Below are positions 17,076-26,442 of a stretch of 64,000 nucleotides of DNA, one piece after another. The notes beneath the pieces were generated by a model. That model was given only the letters and a program-made list of their open reading frames with translations. It searched no databases and was not told where the DNA came from. Each line of letters begins with the position of its first letter. Position 1 is the stretch's first letter. Position numbers and translations under genes: made by a program. Where the stretch lies: assembly GCA_015056315.1 (NCBI GenBank), contig SVGN01000008.1, positions 1-64,000 of the forward strand. The letters run 5' to 3'. This stretch comes from Clostridiales bacterium. Its GTDB lineage: Bacteria; Bacillota; Clostridia; Christensenellales; Aristaeellaceae.

Positions 17076-17104
17076 TTGACAGATACGCGAAAAAACACTA
17101 AAAT
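17076..17104 (+). promoter_or_regulatory. sigma-A promoter of the glycosylation cluster
   Basis: TTGACA (17076-17081), 17-base spacer, TAAAAT (17099-17104), about 40 bases before the first gene. This is the only good promoter I see for the genes up to 23.2 kb. Confidence 0.75.
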
Positions 17105-17144
17105 AAACTGAATAACTATCTTTACGGGAAAGGGGAATGGGAGC

Positions 17145-18941
17145 ATGGCAGGCAGTAAGCAGAGCACCAAAGGCTGGCAGGTTCTCATTCTGTGCGCCCT
17201 TACGCTGCTTTCGCTGGCGCTGCGGCTGGTGCCGGTAGAAGCGCCCGGCAGCATCCTGGCAGACGGTGGGGTGTGGGCGCTGGCGGCAGGCGGGCTGTGG
17301 CTGCTGTACCGCCATGCGTTGGGCACCTCCCGGGCCTTTGCCATGAAGCGCCTGTGGGTGCTGGCTGCGCTGTTTGCGGCCATCGTCACCTTCGGGCAGA
17401 GCTTCGGCGCAGTGGGCGGTGCAGGGCTGGTAACGGCACAGCCCCTTGTGGCGCTGGGCTTCTTTGCGGGCCGTGTACCGTTGTATGCCGCCGCCATGGC
17501 CCTTCTGACCGATGCGCTCTTGGGTACCGCCGCAGCGGAAGGTGCCCTTGCGCATGCTGCGCCCAAGGCAGCAGGCCGGGTGCTGCAAGGCTGGCAGTAC
17601 GGCCTCATCCTGTTTGGCTGCTGGTGCCCCTGGCTGTTTTTCATCTTTCCCGGTACCGTGTCCAACGACAGCGTTACCATGATCATGGAAGCCATCGGCT
17701 TGAAGCCTTTGGCCAACGGCAACCCCATTTTTCAGACCTATCTGCTCCATGCCTTCCGCTGGCTGGGCGTAAAGCTGGGCAACGGCGATATCACCGTGGC
17801 GCTGTACTGCCTCATTCAGGCGGCGCTGATGGCATGGCTGCTGGGCGTGCTCATCCGGCAGATGCGGACGAGCATGGCCCCCCGCTGGGTAGGCGTGGGC
17901 TCGCTGGTGTTCTTTGCGGTGCTGCCCATCTTCCCCCTGTATGCGTTCTGCATCGGCAAGGATACCAACTTTGCCATGGCGGTGCTGTGGCTGATGCTGC
18001 TGTGCCACCGCCATTGCGACGGGGAAAAGCCCTGCCTGAAAAGTACCCTTTGCCTGTGCGCCGCGGCCGTGCTCTGCGTGGTGCTGCGCAACCCGGGGGT
18101 GTATCTGGCGGTGCTCACGCTGGCAGGGCTGCTGGTGTGGAGCCTGCAAAGGGAACGCCGCAGCGCCGGGCTGTGGGTGGCCCCGGCAGCGGCTGCCCTG
18201 TGTGCGGTCTGCGTGTTTGCAGGCATCCGGCTGTTGCTGCCGGTGCTGGGCGTGGCCCCCATGCCCGAGACCGAGGAATACTCTGTGCCCTTGCAGCAGG
18301 TAGCCCGCATCGCCTCTGAGCATGAGCTTGCCCCCGAGGAGGCCGAAGCCATCGATGGGGTGTTGGAGCTGGATGCGCTGGCGGCTGCCTACAACGGCGA
18401 GCTGAGCGACCCGGTCAAGCTGCTCTGGCGTACCGATGCCGCCCCGCAGCAGAAGGCGGCGTTCTTCCGCACCTGGCTCCGGCTCGCCCTCAAACACCCG
18501 GGCACCGGGCTGGCAGCCACCTTCCACAACACCTACGGCTATGTGTACCCCGGGTACATGAGCCGGATCAAGCCCACGCTGCTCATCGGCAAGCAGAAGA
18601 CCACCACCCATCTGGATCCCTACTTCCAATTCTCTGTCAACCCCCGCAGCGATCTGCTCATCCGCTTTACCGATGAGCTGGCAAAGAACCCCCTGTACCG
18701 GATCCTCATCGCACCGGGGCTGTACGGCTGTCTCACGCTGCTGGGGGTCTCGCTGCTGGCAGGCAGAGGCAGGGGGCGCTACCTGATCGCCGCCGTGCCC
18801 ATGCTCTTTACCCTGGCAGGCTGTATGCTGTCTGCCGTGAACGGTTATTTCCGCTATTCCATGCCCCTGTACCTGTGCGTGCCCATGCTGCTGTGGCTGT
18901 GTGCGCTGGCGGGAGCAGACTCCGGGAGGGAACAACTATGA
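17145..18941 (+). CDS. polytopic membrane protein, DUF6020-like
   Basis: This is a 598-residue integral membrane protein with roughly twelve hydrophobic segments and a large exposed loop at about 385-520. It contains PGTVSNDSVTMIMEA and NPIFQTYLLHAF after the fourth or fifth helix, a pattern that recalls the DUF6020 group of glycosyltransferase-C-like membrane proteins, where an Asp in the first extracytoplasmic loop region is typical. I infer transfer or flipping of a lipid-linked sugar, without proof. Its stop overlaps the start of the next gene (ATGA), and the following three genes are similarly coupled, so they act together. A ribosome-binding stretch GGGAATGGGAG precedes the ATG. Confidence 0.65.
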   Translation: MAGSKQSTKGWQVLILCALTLLSLALRLVPVEAPGSILADGGVWALAAGGLWLLYRHALGTSRAFAMKRLWVLAALFAAIVTFGQSFGAVGGAGLVTAQPLVALGFFAGRVPLYAAAMALLTDALLGTAAAEGALAHAAPKAAGRVLQGWQYGLILFGCWCPWLFFIFPGTVSNDSVTMIMEAIGLKPLANGNPIFQTYLLHAFRWLGVKLGNGDITVALYCLIQAALMAWLLGVLIRQMRTSMAPRWVGVGSLVFFAVLPIFPLYAFCIGKDTNFAMAVLWLMLLCHRHCDGEKPCLKSTLCLCAAAVLCVVLRNPGVYLAVLTLAGLLVWSLQRERRSAGLWVAPAAAALCAVCVFAGIRLLLPVLGVAPMPETEEYSVPLQQVARIASEHELAPEEAEAIDGVLELDALAAAYNGELSDPVKLLWRTDAAPQQKAAFFRTWLRLALKHPGTGLAATFHNTYGYVYPGYMSRIKPTLLIGKQKTTTHLDPYFQFSVNPRSDLLIRFTDELAKNPLYRILIAPGLYGCLTLLGVSLLAGRGRGRYLIAAVPMLFTLAGCMLSAVNGYFRYSMPLYLCVPMLLWLCALAGADSGREQL

Positions 18942-19918
18942 AGATGCTCATCGCGCTGCCCTGCTTCAACGAGGGCGAGACCATCCGGAAGGTGATCGGG
19001 GCCATCCCCCGCAGCTACGAGGGCGTGAGCCAGGTGCACATCCTGGTGGTGGATGACGGCAGCGCCGACGATACCGCCGTCTATGCCCAGAAGGCCGGTG
19101 CAACGGTCATCCGGCATATGCAGAACAAGGGGCTGGGCATGGCCTTCCGCAGTGCGGTGGATTATGCCATCGAGCACGGCTACGACCTGATGGTCAACAT
19201 GGATGGCGATGGCCAGTTCAACGCCGATAACATCGCCCGGCTCATTGCCCCCATCCTCAACCACGAGGCCGATTTTGTTACCGGCTCCCGCTTTATGGAG
19301 GGCAAGAAGATCGAGAACATGCCGCCCATCAAGCGCTGGGGCAACGCCCGCATGAACGGGCTGGTCAGCGCCCTGTGCGGGCAGCGGTTCTCCGATGTGA
19401 GCTGCGGCTTCCGCGCCTACAGCCGGGAGACGCTGCTGAAGATCAACTTCCACGGGCGCTTCACCTACACCCAGGAGAGCTTCATCTCCTTCCGCTTCAA
19501 CGGTCTGAGCATGAAGGAGGTACCCATCGACGTTACCTACTTCAAGGAGCGCAAGAGCCGCATCGCAGGCAGCATCCTCAAGTACATGAAGCGTACGCTG
19601 GGCATCATCACCGGCCTGATGCGGGATTATTACCCCATGAAGTTCTTCGGCTTCATCGGCGGCCTGTTTTTGATCCCGGCCATCATCTTCGGGCTCATGT
19701 TCCTCATCCACTACATCCGGGTGGGGTATTTCAGCGGCTATCTGTTCGCGGGCCTCATCTGCGCCTTCTGCACCCTCATTTCGGTGCTGATGTTCTGCTT
19801 CGGCATCGCCATGGAGAGCATGGTGCGCATCAACCGCAACGAGGACCGCATCCTCTACCAGCTGCGCAAGAATGCCCCCACCACCCCTGAAAAGATCGGA
19901 GAGGTGATCTACAAATGA
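18938..19918 (+). CDS. glycosyltransferase family 2, DPM1-like
   Basis: The 326-residue protein has a GT2 (GT-A fold) catalytic domain. It opens LIALPCFNEGETI, followed by VVDDGSADDT, and the metal- and nucleotide-sugar-binding MDGDGQF motif lies near residue 88-94. Two C-terminal hydrophobic segments (about 234-262 and 269-294) anchor it in the membrane. The architecture is that of dolichol- or undecaprenyl-phosphate sugar transferases, so the likely product is a polyprenyl-phosphate monosaccharide used on the outer face of the membrane. The start is fixed by the ATGA overlap with the preceding membrane protein, and its own stop overlaps the DUF354 gene. A donor for the neighbouring membrane transferases is the natural inference. 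Confidence 0.85.
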   Translation: MKMLIALPCFNEGETIRKVIGAIPRSYEGVSQVHILVVDDGSADDTAVYAQKAGATVIRHMQNKGLGMAFRSAVDYAIEHGYDLMVNMDGDGQFNADNIARLIAPILNHEADFVTGSRFMEGKKIENMPPIKRWGNARMNGLVSALCGQRFSDVSCGFRAYSRETLLKINFHGRFTYTQESFISFRFNGLSMKEVPIDVTYFKERKSRIAGSILKYMKRTLGIITGLMRDYYPMKFFGFIGGLFLIPAIIFGLMFLIHYIRVGYFSGYLFAGLICAFCTLISVLMFCFGIAMESMVRINRNEDRILYQLRKNAPTTPEKIGEVIYK

Positions 19919-20973
19919 GCAAAGTGATGATCTCCATCGACCACCCCGCCTGGGCTCATCAGTTCCGCCACATCATCCGTATGCTCAACGAGCGGGGCGA
20001 TGAGGTGCGTACCCTTGCCATCGAAAAGGACGGCGACACCAAACTGCTGGATTCCTTCGGCATCCCCTACGAGCTCAGCGCCCGCTCCACGGGCAAGAAC
20101 ATCATCGAAAAGGGCTTTCTGTTCTTTGCCATGTGCATCGACCACACCCTGCATGCCCTGCGCTTCAAGCCGGATATCCTCATCGGCCGTGCTTCGCCCA
20201 TGATGGCTGTTGCCGCATGGATCAGCCGCAAGCCCCACATCATCTATGAGGATACGGAGGTAAGCAGGTTCAGCCTGCGCATCTGCAAGCGGCTGACCAC
20301 CAAGATCATCACCCCCCGCACCTTTCTGACCGATCTGGGCAAGTGCCAGGAGCGGGTGGATACCTACAAGGAGCTGTTCTACCTGCACCCCTCCGTTTTT
20401 ACGCCGGATAAGCAGGTGCTGCGGGATGTAGGCTTCGACCCGGATGAGCCCTACATCCTTGTGCGCTTCGTAGCCTGGAACGCCAGCCACGACATCGGCA
20501 AAAAGGGGCTGGATGATGCGGGCAAGATCGCCCTGGTCAAACAGCTGAGCAAGTACGGCAGGGTGTATGTGAGCGCCGAGGGCAACGTGCCCGAGGAGCT
20601 GAAGCCCCACCTGCTCACCACCCCCTATGAGCTGATCCACCATGTGCTGGCCTTTGCCCGGCTGGTGTACAGCGAGGGTGCTACCATGGCCTCCGAGGCG
20701 GTGATGCTGGGCACCCATGCCCTCTATGTAAATGTGATCAAGAGCGGCTCCACCCAGGAGCAGAGCCAGCGGTACGGGCTGCTCTACAACTTCAACGACG
20801 GCGAGGATCGCTACGAAAAAGCCACCGCTCAGGCCATTGCGCTGCTGGAGGATCCGCAGCTGGAGGAGAAGGGCGCGGAGAAGCTGAAGAAGCTGCTCGC
20901 CGAGAAGGTGGATATCAACCGTTACTATCTGGAGGAAATGGACAGACTGATCAAGGCTGGGAGGAAGGGCTGA
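19915..20973 (+). CDS. DUF354 family glycosyltransferase-like protein
   Basis: The 352-residue soluble protein fits DUF354, a GT-B-like family related to UDP-GlcNAc 2-epimerase/MurG folds. It begins MISIDHPAWAHQFRHII, has PHIIYEDTEV near residue 117-126, a second-domain ILVRFVAWNASHD near 180-192 and a donor-site-like YSEGATMASEAVMLGTHAL block near 252-271. The enzymatic activity of the family is not established. Position inside a translationally coupled block with a polyprenyl-phosphate transferase and two polytopic proteins suggests a cytoplasmic sugar-transfer step. The ATG overlaps the upstream stop. Confidence 0.8.
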   Translation: MSKVMISIDHPAWAHQFRHIIRMLNERGDEVRTLAIEKDGDTKLLDSFGIPYELSARSTGKNIIEKGFLFFAMCIDHTLHALRFKPDILIGRASPMMAVAAWISRKPHIIYEDTEVSRFSLRICKRLTTKIITPRTFLTDLGKCQERVDTYKELFYLHPSVFTPDKQVLRDVGFDPDEPYILVRFVAWNASHDIGKKGLDDAGKIALVKQLSKYGRVYVSAEGNVPEELKPHLLTTPYELIHHVLAFARLVYSEGATMASEAVMLGTHALYVNVIKSGSTQEQSQRYGLLYNFNDGEDRYEKATAQAIALLEDPQLEEKGAEKLKKLLAEKVDINRYYLEEMDRLIKAGRKG

Positions 20974-23213
20974 TGACCTGGTTGGATCTGGGCAACAGCT
21001 GGCGGAACCTGTATCTGCTCAGCTGTATGCTTGCGGCCTTTGGGCTGGGCGTGCTGTTTGCGGTGCACGGCCTCTTTACCGGGCGCAGCCGTACCGCCTG
21101 CTTCCTGACCGGCGTTGCCGCCACCCCCTTCGTGCAGTACCTGTGGACACTGCTGTTGGCCCTTGTGTGGCCCCGTGCCTCCAAATGGGTGTACATCGGC
21201 GGTCTGCCGCTGCTTGCCGGGCTGTATCTGGCGGGCGCATTCCTCCGGAACCTGCGCCGTCTGCCGACTCTTTTGCGGCAGGGGCTGGGCTTTGCCCGCC
21301 GCCTTTTGCAGCTGGATAAGCCTGCCCTCGTTTGCCTGTGCTTTGCGCTGTGCGTGGTCATCCTGCTGGCACCGGTGTGCATCCGCTTCTGCTCCAGCAT
21401 GAACAGCCTCACCCTCAGCGGCGACAGCGGCGAGTACATGGCTTTGGCAGAGCGGTACTGCAACGACCGCAGCCTTCCGAACCTGCTGGAGAAGGAGGAG
21501 CTGGAGGGCCGCTTCCGCGGCAACAGCCATTTTCCCTCTTTGGAGCTGTACATGAGCTATGGGCTTTTCCACAGCCCGGAGAGCTTTGGTTACCCCTTTG
21601 ATAAGCCCGCCGTCAGCGGGCTGGGCATGCTCACGCTGTACGCGGCGGCGGCCTATATGGCGCTGCTGCTGGTGGTGTGCCGGGGCAAAAAGCCCTGCAT
21701 CCTGCTGGGCGTGGTGCTGCTCAACCTGATCCCCAACCTGTACCACAGCGTGGCGGGTGCGCCCCGGGATCTGTGGCGCATTCTGGCGCTGCTGCTGGCA
21801 GCGGTCTTCTTTGCCGGGCTTCAGGCGCGGCAGAGCGGCTTTCTGCGGAATCTGGGCAAGGCAGCCGCTGCGCTGGCGGTTTGCTTCACGGTGATGAGCG
21901 CCCATGTGGTCTGCTTTGTGCAGTTGCCCTTCCTGGTGGTGGCGTGGGTCATCTGGCAGTGGCTCGGCAGCCTGTACCGGTCAGAGGGGCAGGCGGGCCG
22001 GGTGCTGCTGCGCTCCGTGGGCATCGCTTCGGGCGGGGCGGCGGGCACGTTGGCGGCGTTCTCCGGCAACATCTGGTGCTACCTGCGCTGGGGGCAGATG
22101 AACCCCTGGCGGCTGATGACCACCTTTACCGATGCGCCCTGGTACCGGCAATACCTGTTGCAGGATTACCGCATCGTGGAGACCACCACCCAGCTCAGCT
22201 TCTTTGCCGATATGGACAGCATCCTTTACGGCTATGCTTCGCCCCTGGGCCCTGCGGGCTTCTGGACGGCGCTGCTCACCCTTCTTTGCGTGGTGGCTGC
22301 GCTGGTGGTGCGCAGGAGCCGGGTGCATGCCCGGGTGCAGGCGGTTCGTGCCGCCCAGCCCAAGGATGGCCCCGTTGCGGTGCTCATCCGTACGGATAAC
22401 AGGAACAACGAGGCCGTGGAGGCTGTCTCCTATGCGGCGCTCATTGCCCTTGGGCTGCTGGCCCCCATGACCGGCCTGCTGGACAGCCGTCTCTACAGCT
22501 TCTCCGGCACGTTCGCCATGATGCCCCGCTACAGCCTGCAATGGTTCTTTGTGGCGGCGGCGGCGCTGTGCGCTGCGTTGGCTGCTTTGGCCGACCTGCT
22601 GCCCGGGGCTGCCCGGTGGCTGGCAGAGCGCATCCCGGAACGGCTGGGGTGCATCCGGCGGCACAGAGAGAGCCTCTGTGCCATGCTGCGGGCGCTGCCG
22701 TTGTGGCTCTGCGCCGCGCTGTGCGTGCTGGGCTTCGTGCAGGGCACCCGGCAGACCGGCTATGCCAACAGCTTCTACCGCTCCAGCCGCCATGTGATGG
22801 AGAGCGAGAGCCTGCTGCTGGATAACGGCTTCCGGGAGAAATTCGCTCTGCTGATGGCGCTGGCCGATGAGGTGGGGGAGGAGGAGATGATCCTGATCCC
22901 CCGCACCGGCTACCAATACCCGCTGCACGGCAGGGGGCATGTGTTGGATGCCAACCCCATCGTGCCGGTGATGGATCTGTCCCTTGAGGAAGTACCCGCC
23001 GAGCTGGAGCGCATGAAGGTAGCCATGCTGGCCACCGAAAGCGATTTCTGGGATCAGCGCTACTACCCCGCCAGCACGCTGGCGGAGTATCTGGAGACGC
23101 TGCCGGAAGCGCAGCGCATCGAATACGGCGGCATGCGCTATTATCTGCTGAAGCCCGAGTTGGCAGAGGCAGCCGCCCGGTGGATGGCAGACCATCCTGC
23201 CGGGGAAGAATAA
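20973..23213 (+). CDS. large polytopic membrane protein, unknown (glycosyltransferase-C-like)
   Basis: This is a 746-residue membrane protein with at least eleven hydrophobic segments and a C-terminal soluble tail of about 140 residues. After the third helix comes a polar loop NSLTLSGDSGEYMALAERY, whose acidic residues resemble the catalytic loop of GT-C enzymes. No family name is certain. The ATG at 20973 overlaps the DUF354 stop. It completes a four-gene coupled unit (membrane protein, GT2, DUF354, membrane protein), likely for a surface glycan or glycoprotein. Alternative: a lipid-linked oligosaccharide transporter without catalytic activity. Confidence 0.6.
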   Translation: MTWLDLGNSWRNLYLLSCMLAAFGLGVLFAVHGLFTGRSRTACFLTGVAATPFVQYLWTLLLALVWPRASKWVYIGGLPLLAGLYLAGAFLRNLRRLPTLLRQGLGFARRLLQLDKPALVCLCFALCVVILLAPVCIRFCSSMNSLTLSGDSGEYMALAERYCNDRSLPNLLEKEELEGRFRGNSHFPSLELYMSYGLFHSPESFGYPFDKPAVSGLGMLTLYAAAAYMALLLVVCRGKKPCILLGVVLLNLIPNLYHSVAGAPRDLWRILALLLAAVFFAGLQARQSGFLRNLGKAAAALAVCFTVMSAHVVCFVQLPFLVVAWVIWQWLGSLYRSEGQAGRVLLRSVGIASGGAAGTLAAFSGNIWCYLRWGQMNPWRLMTTFTDAPWYRQYLLQDYRIVETTTQLSFFADMDSILYGYASPLGPAGFWTALLTLLCVVAALVVRRSRVHARVQAVRAAQPKDGPVAVLIRTDNRNNEAVEAVSYAALIALGLLAPMTGLLDSRLYSFSGTFAMMPRYSLQWFFVAAAALCAALAALADLLPGAARWLAERIPERLGCIRRHRESLCAMLRALPLWLCAALCVLGFVQGTRQTGYANSFYRSSRHVMESESLLLDNGFREKFALLMALADEVGEEEMILIPRTGYQYPLHGRGHVLDANPIVPVMDLSLEEVPAELERMKVAMLATESDFWDQRYYPASTLAEYLETLPEAQRIEYGGMRYYLLKPELAEAAARWMADHPAGEE

Positions 23214-23244
23214 GGTACGCAATATCAATGCCAGGAGGCTTACC

Positions 23245-24909
23245 ATGAATTGTCCGAATTGCGGAGCACCGGTTGCTCCGGGGATCCCGTACTGCCCCAC
23301 TTGCCACGCGGCCACCGGCCAGATGTGGTCGTCTGCCCAGCAGAGCTACCGGCAGGGGCCTGTGCCCGGCCAGAGCTGGCAGCAGCCTGCCCAGAGCAGC
23401 AGTACCCCTGCGTTTTCGGATCTGACCACCGCGCCCCGGGCCGATCGCCCCGGGCAGAGCGGCGGTTTTTCCTCTGCACTGCCGGATTTCGCACCCAGGC
23501 AGCCTCAGCAGCCGATCCAGCCGGAGCTGTGCAGGAGCAGCCAGGGCGGGCAGAGCTACCCCCAGCAGGGCGGCAGCTTCGGGCAGGAGAGCTTCCGGCC
23601 CCAAAGCAACGATGCCTTCAATGCAGGGGTGTTCACGCCTCCCGGCCAGCCCGGTGCGGGCTTTGACCGGCAGCAGAGCCAGCCGGTGAACAGCTACGCG
23701 CCGCAGGCATCAGGCGGCTATGCCGCCCAGGGGAGCAGCCCTTACGGCACACAGACTCAGCCGGTCGGCAGCTTTGCCCCGCAGGCATCGGGCGGCTATG
23801 CCGCCCAGGGGAGCAGCCCTTACGGCACACAGACCCAGCCGGTCGGCAGCTTTGCCCCGCAGGCGGCGGGCACCTATGCCGCCCAGGGGAGCAGCCCCTA
23901 TGGCGCACAGACCCAGCCGGTCGGCAGCTTTGCCCCGCAGGCGGCGGGCAGCTTTGGCGCACAGACAGCCAACCCTTACGGTGCACAGGCTCAGCCTGTC
24001 ACCCCTCCGGCCCCGCAGGCCAGCACCGCTTATAACATGCAGGCGGCCAGCCCCTACGGCGCACAGGCCCAGCCCGGCGGCAGCCCTGCCCGCCAGCCCT
24101 ATCAGAGCCAGGCGGCCAATGCTTACGGGCAGCAGGGCTATCCCCAGCCCACGGCCCAGAGCTATGCCTATCAGGGGCAGCTGCAGCAGCACCCCAACCC
24201 GGTAATGGCACTGCTTTCCGAGCTGCCCAGAATGTTCCTGGGCTGCTTCACCGCACCCGGGCAGGTGCTGCGCACCCTTGTGGAGCGCGGTGATGTGATC
24301 ACCGGCCCCATGGTGCTGGCGGTGGCGCTGGTGGTGGTCTTTCTGGGCGGCATGGCAGCCATGCGCGGCGTGGTGAGCGTGCTGTTCAGCTTTATCACCT
24401 CCCTGACGGGCATCAGCCTGGCAGGCAGCTCCTCTGCGCTCCGGCAGGGGGTCAACTACATCGCGGGGCAGATCGCTCCGGCGGTGGGCGGCATTGCAGT
24501 GCTTTGTCAGGTGATCGCCATCATCATTCCTGTTGCGGTGATCATGGTGTACCTGTATTTGGTGCACCACCAGCAGCCCAACTGGATGATGGCACTGGAG
24601 ATGGTCACCGTTACCACTATGCCCACCATTGCGGTGGCGCTGGTCACCATGGTGGCCTCCATGATCTCGCCCATGCTTGCGCTGGTGGTGATGATCGTGG
24701 GCATCGTGATCGCCTACCTGCAGCTGAGCCATATGCTTTCCACCCTGCTGGGCGGCACGCCGGAGCAGGAGCTTCTGGTCAAGCTGATCTGCTTCCCCAT
24801 TGCGCTGCTGCTCACGCTGGGGCTGATCTATCTGCTGGGCGGTAACCTGATGAGCGGCGTGTTCCAGCACATGATCTCCCTGCTGGGCAACATGGGGGCA
24901 GCCGTATGA
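23245..24909 (+). CDS. Yip1-domain membrane protein with zinc ribbon and tandem repeats
   Basis: The 554-residue protein has an N-terminal zinc ribbon (Cys3, Cys6, Cys17, Cys20). A long Gln/Gly/Ala/Ser-rich disordered region follows (about 22-320), containing five 26-residue tandem repeats. A C-terminal membrane domain (about 345-550) with five hydrophobic segments is typical of the Yip1 family. The zinc-ribbon plus Yip1 arrangement is common in Clostridia; its function in bacteria is unknown. GCCAGGAGG precedes the ATG. The stop overlaps the M1 peptidase start (ATGA), so they are translated together. The repeats probably vary in copy number. Confidence 0.75.
   Translation: MNCPNCGAPVAPGIPYCPTCHAATGQMWSSAQQSYRQGPVPGQSWQQPAQSSSTPAFSDLTTAPRADRPGQSGGFSSALPDFAPRQPQQPIQPELCRSSQGGQSYPQQGGSFGQESFRPQSNDAFNAGVFTPPGQPGAGFDRQQSQPVNSYAPQASGGYAAQGSSPYGTQTQPVGSFAPQASGGYAAQGSSPYGTQTQPVGSFAPQAAGTYAAQGSSPYGAQTQPVGSFAPQAAGSFGAQTANPYGAQAQPVTPPAPQASTAYNMQAASPYGAQAQPGGSPARQPYQSQAANAYGQQGYPQPTAQSYAYQGQLQQHPNPVMALLSELPRMFLGCFTAPGQVLRTLVERGDVITGPMVLAVALVVVFLGGMAAMRGVVSVLFSFITSLTGISLAGSSSALRQGVNYIAGQIAPAVGGIAVLCQVIAIIIPVAVIMVYLYLVHHQQPNWMMALEMVTVTTMPTIAVALVTMVASMISPMLALVVMIVGIVIAYLQLSHMLSTLLGGTPEQELLVKLICFPIALLLTLGLIYLLGGNLMSGVFQHMISLLGNMGAAV
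23674..24132 (+). repeat. tandem repeat inside the Yip1-domain gene, 78-bp unit
   Basis: Five units of 78 bases (26 codons), each beginning QTQPV or QAQPV and containing SFAPQ and AAQGSSPYG, run from 23674 to about 24063, with a degenerate part to about 24132. The first three copies are nearly identical at DNA level, the last ones diverged. Confidence 0.85.
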
Positions 24910-26414
24910 CCGAAAAGCGAAAGCAGCTGATCCGGCGGATACTGCTGGCCGTCTGCACCGCTGCGGTGGTGCTGGCGCTGGCGATCGTCGGCGTGGTGCA
25001 GCTGTTGAACGACAGGCGGGAGCAGGCGAGAGAGCCTTGGCTGGATACCGCTGCGGCGGAGCTGGACCGGATCACCATCGATGCAAAGCTGGATCCTGCC
25101 AGCCACAGCATGGCGGTCACCCAGACGCTGATGCTCACCTCCCGCACAGCGGAGCCCCGGCAGGAGCTGGTGCTGCGCAGCTGGGCCAATGCCTTTATGA
25201 AGCCGGATACCTCGCCCCTTGCCGGGAATGCGGATTGCTGCCCGGATGGCTTCTCCGCCGGTTCGCTGGTGCTGGAGGAAGCCACCGTGGTCAAGAACGG
25301 AATCCCGGCGCAGGCAGACCATCTCTACCGGGATGATGCCCGCACCGTGCTGGCGCTGCCCCTTCAGGAAAGCTGGCAGCAGGGCGAGAGCCTGCTGGTA
25401 ACGCTGCGGTACACGGTGCATTTTCCCCATGCCAAATACCGCTTCGGCTGGTGGGAGAACACCTTTATGGCGGGCCATGCCTTTATCGTGCCTGCGCTGT
25501 GGCAGAACGGTGCCTACCGCACCGATGCCTGGCAGGCTTTGGGCGATCCCCTCAGCGGGGAATGCGCCGATTATACCCTCAGCATCATCGCCCCGAAGGG
25601 GTACCGCTGCGCCGTGGGCGGCACAGTGACCGCGACCAGCCGCACGAAAGACTACACCACCTGGGTGGTGCATGCGCCTGCCGTGCGGGATGTGGGGCTG
25701 GTGCTGAGTACGGAGCTGGAGTCCGTTGCCCGTACGGTGGATGGCATCCGGCTCACCGCTTATGCCGCCGACCGGGCGCTGGCCGGCACCCTGCTGGGCC
25801 ATGCAGCTGAAATGCTGGAGGCCTACAACGAGTGCTACGTGCCCTACCCCTTTGAAGATCTCACGGTCTGTGCCCTGCCGCTGGGTGTGAGCGGTGCTGA
25901 GTATACCGCCCTTTGCATGGTGGCCGATACCCTGGAAGAGGATGAGCTGGAGCTGACCGCCGCCCACGAGCTGGCGCACCAGTGGTGGTATGCATTGGTG
26001 GGCAGCGACAGCCAGACCCACCCCTGGCTGGATGAGGCCCTGTGCGAATACAGCCTGCTGGAGTATGTGGAGCACCGCTATGGCCTGTCTGCCCGGGAGG
26101 ATCTGCGTATGCAGCGCATCGAGCCCTCTATGCGCATCACGGTGGCAGGCGGTGCCACCCCCGGCGCGCCGCTGGATTATTTCGAGACCGAGACCGATTA
26201 TGCCATGCTGGTCTACGGGCGGGCGGCGGCCTTCCTCTGTGCGGCGGATGAGCTGCTTTCCGGCAGGCTGGCGCAGGTGCTGGGCACCTATGCGCAGACC
26301 TACGCCCTCGCTATTGCCGACCGGGCAGATCTGGCCCGGGTGATGCTGGAGGCGGGCGGTGTGGATATCGAGCCTCTGATGGTAGACTTTCTGGATACCT
26401 ATCTGATAAACTGA
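24906..26414 (+). CDS. membrane-anchored M1-family metallopeptidase
   Basis: The 502-residue protein has a single N-terminal transmembrane segment (about 11-34) and an extracytoplasmic region. A beta-rich domain (about 50-270) precedes the zinc-binding motif HELAHQWW at 354-361 with the third ligand Glu377, spacing HEXXH-18-E exactly as in M1 aminopeptidases. The substrate-gating GXMEN element is only loosely represented (VSGAEYTALCM near 321-331), so exopeptidase specificity may differ. The catalytic residues seen imply activity. It is coupled to the Yip1 gene by a 4-base overlap and followed closely by a GT2-GtrA protein. Turnover of surface proteins or peptides is plausible. Confidence 0.85.
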   Translation: MTEKRKQLIRRILLAVCTAAVVLALAIVGVVQLLNDRREQAREPWLDTAAAELDRITIDAKLDPASHSMAVTQTLMLTSRTAEPRQELVLRSWANAFMKPDTSPLAGNADCCPDGFSAGSLVLEEATVVKNGIPAQADHLYRDDARTVLALPLQESWQQGESLLVTLRYTVHFPHAKYRFGWWENTFMAGHAFIVPALWQNGAYRTDAWQALGDPLSGECADYTLSIIAPKGYRCAVGGTVTATSRTKDYTTWVVHAPAVRDVGLVLSTELESVARTVDGIRLTAYAADRALAGTLLGHAAEMLEAYNECYVPYPFEDLTVCALPLGVSGAEYTALCMVADTLEEDELELTAAHELAHQWWYALVGSDSQTHPWLDEALCEYSLLEYVEHRYGLSAREDLRMQRIEPSMRITVAGGATPGAPLDYFETETDYAMLVYGRAAAFLCAADELLSGRLAQVLGTYAQTYALAIADRADLARVMLEAGGVDIEPLMVDFLDTYLIN

Positions 26415-26442
26415 TACAGCAACTTACGAAAGGATGGTCGAC

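Noticed and set aside
23674-24132. CRISPR array or mobile element
   Set aside because: The 78-bp units stay in the reading frame of the Yip1-domain protein and have no unique spacers.
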